A DNA stretch of 9,843 nt from CAYLLT01 sp964591605 (GTDB lineage Bacteria > Planctomycetota > Phycisphaerae > UBA1845 > PWPN01). The notes beneath the pieces were generated by a model. The model was not told the origin of the DNA and did not search any database. It saw only the letters and a list, made by a program, of their open reading frames with translations. Shown here piece by piece: positions 6,377 through 9,843 of the stretch. The position numbers and the translations under genes were made by a program. The DNA lies in contig CAZQEN010000300.1 in assembly GCA_964591605.1 (NCBI GenBank), positions 1 to 9,843 of the forward strand. The letters run 5' to 3'. The stretch's first letter is position 1, and each line of letters begins with the position of its first letter.

Positions 6377-7650
6377 ATGTTTCGTAAGTCCAATGAAGAC
6401 TCCGCTTCTCGCCCCTCGCCTCGCACGTCGAAAGCCCCGCGTCGCACGTCTCACGTCGCCTCTCCCACATCTCACATCTCACATCTCACATCTCCGATCT
6501 CTCCCACCCTCCGCCGTCACCTCCTCACCTGGTACGACCGCCACCAGCGAGACCTGCCCTGGCGCCGCCGGCGCGACGACCCCTACGCGCAGCTCCTGGC
6601 CGAGTTCATGCTCCAGCAGACCCAGGTCGCCACCGTCATCCCCTACTTCGAGCGATTCATCGAGCGCTTCCCTACCGTCCAGGCCCTCGCCGACGCTCCG
6701 CGCGATGACGTGCTCGCCCTCTGGTCCGGCCTGGGCTACTACAGCCGCGCCCGCAACCTCCATGAAGCCGCAAAGCAGATCGCCGGCCGCTTCGCCGGCC
6801 GCGTCCCCGACTCGATCGAAGACCTCATGTCGCTCCCGGGCATCGGCCGCTACACCGCCGGCGCCATCGCCTCCGTCGCCTACGACCGCCGCGCCCCCAT
6901 CCTCGACGGCAACGTGACGCGCGTCCTCGCCGCGTTTTTGCCATCGAGAAGGACACCGCCGACCCGAACACGCGGGCGCAACTCTGGGAGCTCGCTGAGT
7001 CGATCCTGCCCCGCGAGCGATGCGGCGACTTCAACCAGGCCCTCATGGAGCTCGGCGCCACCATCTGCTCTCCCTCAGCCCCTCAGTGCCTCCTCTGCCC
7101 CCTGTGCAGCCTCTGCCGCGCCCGGGCGCAGGGCCTCACCGACCGCATCCCCCCGCCCCGCCGGCGCGCCGCCGTCAAAGCAATCGACATGGTCGTCGCC
7201 GCCGTCACATGCAGCGGATCGCTGCTCTTCACCCAGCGCCCGCCCAGGGGACTCTGGGCCGGCCTCTGGGAACTCCCCAACGAGCCCCTGGCCGGGAAAG
7301 AAGACCACGCCACCGCCCGCGACCGCCTCCTCGCCCGCCTCCCCATCGCCTGCGAAGTGGAACCCACACCCCTGCCCCCCGTCACCCGCACGCTCACCCA
7401 CCGCCGCATCACGTTCCACATCTACCGCGCCACCGCCTCGCCCGCCGCCCCTGCCGGACCCGCGCGCGTGACGGCCGCCCCTCGCGGCGACCGGACCCCA
7501 ATCACGGCCCCCGCCCCTGCGGGCCGAACCCCCACACCCACCACCCCCGCCAACACCTACCGCTGGCTCACCCCGCAGGACCTCCCCGCCATCGGCCTCA
7601 GCCGCGCCTGTCAGGCCATCCTCGAGCAGATCCGGTTCTTCGATCGATGA
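6377..7650 (+). CDS. mutY: Adenine DNA glycosylase MutY, interrupted by a one-base frameshift
   Basis: MutY removes adenine paired with 8-oxoguanine. The first segment (6377 to about 6935) carries LPWR, PYAQLLAEFMLQQTQVATV with catalytic Glu76, LWSGLGYYSRARNL, the helix-hairpin-helix PGIGRYTAGA and DGNVTRVLA with catalytic Asp177. The Glu-Asp distance (101) equals that of E. coli MutY. The frame is then lost between about 6927 and 6940. The next frame continues with FAIEKDTADPNTRAQLWEL, FNQALMELGATIC and the 4Fe-4S ligands C-x6-C-x2-C-x5-C (7066-7116). A C-terminal Nudix-like domain follows (LLFTQRPPRGLWAGLWELP, LTHRRITFHIYR) and ends at TGA 7648-7650. An extra C near 6930 would restore LARVFAIE. 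The ATG at 6377 is preferred; GTG at 6299 is possible, and no in-frame start exists closer to the core. It is either an assembly error or a recent pseudogene. It converges with the next gene 47 nt away. Confidence 0.92.
6467..6501 (+). repeat. Heptamer tandem repeat in the 5' part of mutY
   Basis: Four perfect copies of ACATCTC (6467-6494) are followed by a variant CGATCTC (6495-6501). Related CACGTC and CTCACGTC pieces lie just upstream (6443-6457). No in-frame start codon lies between the repeat and the MutY core, so it appears to be translated as PTSHISHLTSPISPT, giving MutY an N-terminal extension of about 45 residues. Confidence 0.88.
7468..7531 (+). repeat. Imperfect tandem GC-rich hairpin repeat in the mutY C-terminal domain
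   Basis: Two similar units of about 31 bp follow each other: 7468-7499 (GTGACGGCC, then GCCCCTCGCGG, ending CCGGACCCC) and 7501-7531 (ATCACGGCC, then GCCCCTGCGGG, ending CCGAACCCC). Each holds a small stem: GCCGC-CCCTC-GCGGC at 7474-7488 and CCCGC-CCCT-GCGGG at 7510-7523. They encode part of a Pro/Ala/Thr-rich insert between FHIYRA and NTYRWL, positions that should be close together in a MutY C-terminal domain. Confidence 0.55.
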
Positions 7651-7697
7651 GGCGAACGCCACACGCCCCGCGGATCTCCTGGCTCAGATTTCGAGTC

Positions 7698-9578
7698 TCA
7701 GTGTTGGGATGGCCTGCGGTAAGCCTGGTCCGGGCGATTCGGCTCCCCAGGATACCGGTGCTCCAGCAACCCCTCGCGAACCATGGGTCGCAAGTAGCGG
7801 TCCTGCAATCCTCGTGGATTGCGGCGGACAAGTTGTCCGAGCTCTGCAGCGGTTAAAAAGTCGATGCTGCACAGATCGAGGATCGCGCAACGAACATCGC
7901 TGCGGCGGGCTCGCGTCTTCTCTCGGACCGTGGAGGCGATCCGCGCAAGTTGTGCACGCGTCTCCTCGTCGAGATGCCGGAGCGAAGGTGGGAGAGTGTG
8001 TGTGGAGTCCTGATCCTCTGTGTGTGGACTTCCGGGTTTATGTGTGGAGTCCCTCCGGGACTGTGGCAACCTGACAGTCTCGGCCCGGTCGCGTAACTGG
8101 TAGCTCGTCCACCGCTTCTGGCCCTTCTGAACCAGCAGACCCCGGCTGAGCAGACCCTGGAGCATCTTCGTTAGGTCGGCAGCGTGCTCCTCCGACATCA
8201 GCCGCAGGCGGGAGTTGGTGACCTCGCCTTCAAGTTCTGCTGTAACGAGCGCCTGAATCTCGAGAGGGCCCAAGCCGTCCAGCTTCGATCCGAAAGCTGC
8301 CCGCAGTTTGTCCAGTGACTCCTGTGGTAGAAGGCTGATCATGGGCAGACGCCAGACGACCCGGTCCGGCTGCACGGTCTCGGTGACCGTGGGCCAGTGC
8401 CAGCGCTGCGATTCCCAGGCTCGGAAGATTTTGTCAATGCCCGAGCCAGCGTGCTCCCCGCCTCCAATCATGAGGAACATCGTCTGGAGCGACTTGTTTC
8501 GGCATTCACTGACGCCCCCTCTTCGAAGCTGCTCGATAGACACCAGAAGCGTCCCCGGATTCGAAATCTCGAATCGGGATCGATGTTTATCGATCACAAT
8601 ACCACCCTGTCCCGTGTAGTCCGCATGGATGATGGCATTAACCAGAGCCTCGCGGATGGCCTCGTGCACGATCGTGTCGTCTTTGCGGAAGAGGTTCGCT
8701 TCCAGCCGGAACGGGATCTTGAGGTCGGCGGTCAAACGCTGAATCACCCGCTGGTAGAACTGGAAGAGGTTGGCCGTCCACGTCCCATCCACCGTCAGGC
8801 GGTCCGTCCAACGCGTCTCCGGATCGTCCGAAAGGTGCTCGCGATAGTCCAGATGAAACTCGGGGAGTGCACATGGATCGCGAATGGCCTGCTCCGTGCC
8901 GAACATGAGAAGCCCCGCCGCGGTGAGCCCTTCCTTCCCGGCCTGCCGGTCCCTTCGCCAGCCGCCTAGCTTGCGAAGAAGTCCCAGAGGTTGCAGTGCC
9001 AGCCACGGGTGATCCGGTGAACGGGCAGAAAACCGTTGCCGATATTGCTGCAGCGTTGCCTGATCAAGGTCGTCGAGCGTAAAACCCTCGATGATCCGAC
9101 TGTCGGCAGGTTCTTCTGCCTGGTCGGCGAGCATCCGGCCGACCTCGTCAGGCGTGCAGTGGTAATCCCCTTCGTAATTCCGGCGATAGGTTCCAGTGAG
9201 CGGGTTCTGACCAACGTAGACCGGGCGCTGCCGGCGATGTGCACGCGGCACCTCAATGATCAGCACGACCTTGTCCCCGATCGACTGCTGGGTCACTCTG
9301 TCATCTGTCAGCAAGTTGATGTTGACCTTGTTGCGGTTGTTGATCGTGTCCCAGAAGTTCTTTTTGATCTGGCTCGGCTTCTCCAGCCCCTCCGCGAAGT
9401 ACTTTCCGTGACCACTGCCGGACAGACCAACGCCCAACACAATCGCACCGCCATCCGTATTCGCCATCGCACTGTACGTTTCCCAGAGGCTGCCCGGTAT
9501 GCCACCGCGCGCGGACTTGAATTCCCAATCCCGGGCTTCGCCCTGACCAATCGCCTCCAGCAGCTCGCGTTCCGTCAT
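7698..9578 (-). CDS. AlbA_2 (Schlafen-type) and GHKL-ATPase domain protein
   Basis: A 626-residue protein of the family often named ATP-binding protein, RNA-binding domain protein or transcriptional regulator, and sometimes misnamed RecG-like. Residues 15-145 form an AlbA_2 domain: EFKSARG with E19 and K21, MANTDGGAIVLGV (38-50), and YRRNYEGDYHCTPDEV near 130-145. Residues about 300-400 form a HATPase_c_4 domain: EALVNAIIHADY with N314, ISNPG (338-342), RNKSL (360-364) and AGSGIDK (377-383). The C-terminal 200 residues look like winged helices (TNSRLRLMSEEHAADLTKMLQGLLSRGLLVQKG; TAAELGQLVRRNPRGLQDRYLRPMVREGLL), joined by a repeated STH/SPH linker. The start at 9578 gives the intact AlbA_2 domain but lacks a clear ribosome binding site. 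Codon use looks less GC-rich than in neighbours, which suggests transfer. The function of this family is not established; regulation or defence are possible. Confidence 0.88.
   Translation of the reverse strand: MTERELLEAIGQGEARDWEFKSARGGIPGSLWETYSAMANTDGGAIVLGVGLSGSGHGKYFAEGLEKPSQIKKNFWDTINNRNKVNINLLTDDRVTQQSIGDKVVLIIEVPRAHRRQRPVYVGQNPLTGTYRRNYEGDYHCTPDEVGRMLADQAEEPADSRIIEGFTLDDLDQATLQQYRQRFSARSPDHPWLALQPLGLLRKLGGWRRDRQAGKEGLTAAGLLMFGTEQAIRDPCALPEFHLDYREHLSDDPETRWTDRLTVDGTWTANLFQFYQRVIQRLTADLKIPFRLEANLFRKDDTIVHEAIREALVNAIIHADYTGQGGIVIDKHRSRFEISNPGTLLVSIEQLRRGGVSECRNKSLQTMFLMIGGGEHAGSGIDKIFRAWESQRWHWPTVTETVQPDRVVWRLPMISLLPQESLDKLRAAFGSKLDGLGPLEIQALVTAELEGEVTNSRLRLMSEEHAADLTKMLQGLLSRGLLVQKGQKRWTSYQLRDRAETVRLPQSRRDSTHKPGSPHTEDQDSTHTLPPSLRHLDEETRAQLARIASTVREKTRARRSDVRCAILDLCSIDFLTAAELGQLVRRNPRGLQDRYLRPMVREGLLEHRYPGEPNRPDQAYRRPSQH
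7999..8052 (-). repeat. Short direct repeats encoding an STH/SPH linker
   Basis: On the plus strand TGTGTGGAGTCC (7999-8010), TGTGTGGACTTCC (8021-8033) and TGTGTGGAGTCC (8041-8052) recur every 20-22 bp. On the coding strand they give DSTHKPG, SPHTEDQ and DSTHT between the two C-terminal winged-helix regions. I recall variable linker repeats of this kind in other AlbA_2/ATPase proteins. Confidence 0.65.
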
Positions 9579-9843
9579 AAGGTGTCGTCAGCAGAACGGC
9601 ACTTCGATCGCGTGGGCGATGAGTGCGCAACCAACCTGCAAAGTAGAACGTGCGTGAACGGCATACAGGCCGCCTCAGGAGTAGGCACCCGATGTGTCGG
9701 CACACCCATCATCATACCTCCAGCACCGGCCATGTGTACCAGGAACGGCTGCATGCACGGGGTGCGGGGGGCTCCGTCGCGGCCAGAATCATGGGCGATG
9801 ATAGCGCAGCACCGATGAGACGCCGCGCAGGGACAGGGTGACC
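9579..9843. other. Region upstream of the AlbA_2 gene with no supported gene
   Basis: This stretch should contain the promoter of the minus-strand AlbA_2 gene. A TATGAT (minus strand, near 9715) and a TATCAT (near 9800) could be -10 boxes, but neither has a convincing -35. A plus-strand open frame of 63 codons (9650-9841) has no recognisable protein features. TGGGCGATGA occurs at 9613-9622 and again at 9792-9801, each followed two bases later by GCGCA. I find no tRNA or mobile-element end. Confidence 0.4.

Noticed and set aside
4982..6475. Minus-strand open frame of 497 codons crossing the N gap
   Set aside because: It runs antisense to the TSP3 protein, reads through 100 undetermined bases and has repetitive Val/Ala/Gly composition from the antisense of Asp-rich codons.
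6927..6946. Programmed -1 frameshifting in mutY at GCG TTT TTG
   Set aside because: The heptamer is not a good slippery site (P-site TTT would re-pair with GTT), no downstream stem stands out, and MutY is not known to use frameshifting. A one-base deletion or sequencing error explains it more simply.
7651..7697. Bidirectional terminator between convergent mutY and the AlbA_2 gene
   Set aside because: I could not find a stem of useful length followed by T residues on either strand in these 47 bases.
7698..9578. Annotation of the AlbA_2 gene as a second RecG helicase
   Set aside because: It has no Walker A, DEQH or TAT helicase motifs; the RecG-like name in databases is a known misnomer for this AlbA_2/GHKL family.
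9036..9818. Plus-strand open frame of 260 codons at the right end
   Set aside because: It is antisense to the well-supported AlbA_2 domain and has no recognisable features of its own.

Overview
The window looks like a high-GC bacterial chromosome fragment, most likely from a planctomycete (Planctomycetota, perhaps Phycisphaerae-like) metagenomic or draft assembly. This assignment is inferred from three things. The large secreted protein has Cys/Asp-rich thrombospondin-type-3-like repeats and DCNxNxIPDEC-type repeats, a combination typical of planctomycete surface proteins. GC-rich hairpin repeats lie between genes. Short tandem repeats run into coding sequence. A run of exactly 100 N marks a scaffold gap.

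Layout. Positions 1-1450 (minus) hold the N-terminal two thirds of RecG, which runs off the left edge. Its reading frame is open through a heptamer inverted-repeat insert between helicase motif II and the expected motif III. Positions 1611-2126 (minus) encode a small LysM lipoprotein with a clear ribosome binding site and promoter. Between it and recG lies a strong hairpin followed by T residues. Positions 2281-3009 (minus) encode a family 2 glycosyltransferase. A 634-bp divergent intergenic region follows, carrying an 8-bp pyrimidine-rich tandem array and the promoter of the next gene. Positions 3644-5905 (plus) encode a 753-residue exported protein with eleven 33-residue Cys/Asp repeats, EF-hand-like repeats, an Ig-like domain and a canonical TSP3 motif at the end.

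Positions 5906-6376 hold a 25-bp tandem array interrupted by the assembly gap, then GC-rich hairpins. Positions 6377-7650 (plus) encode MutY. It carries a heptamer-encoded N-terminal extension, a one-base frameshift just after the catalytic Asp, and a repeat-derived insert in its C-terminal domain. Positions 7698-9578 (minus), convergent with mutY, encode an AlbA_2/GHKL-ATPase regulator-like protein that looks less GC-rich than its neighbours. Positions 9579-9843 hold no gene I can support.

The genes do not form one pathway. RecG and MutY are DNA repair enzymes, the glycosyltransferase, LysM protein and repeat protein belong to the cell envelope, and the AlbA_2 protein is probably regulatory or accessory. 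The recurring theme is simple-sequence repeats of 7, 8, 25 and 99 bp, several of which lie inside genes and are translated in frame, including in both repair genes. No known multi-gene system such as CRISPR, a prophage, a toxin-antitoxin pair or a biosynthetic cluster is visible.
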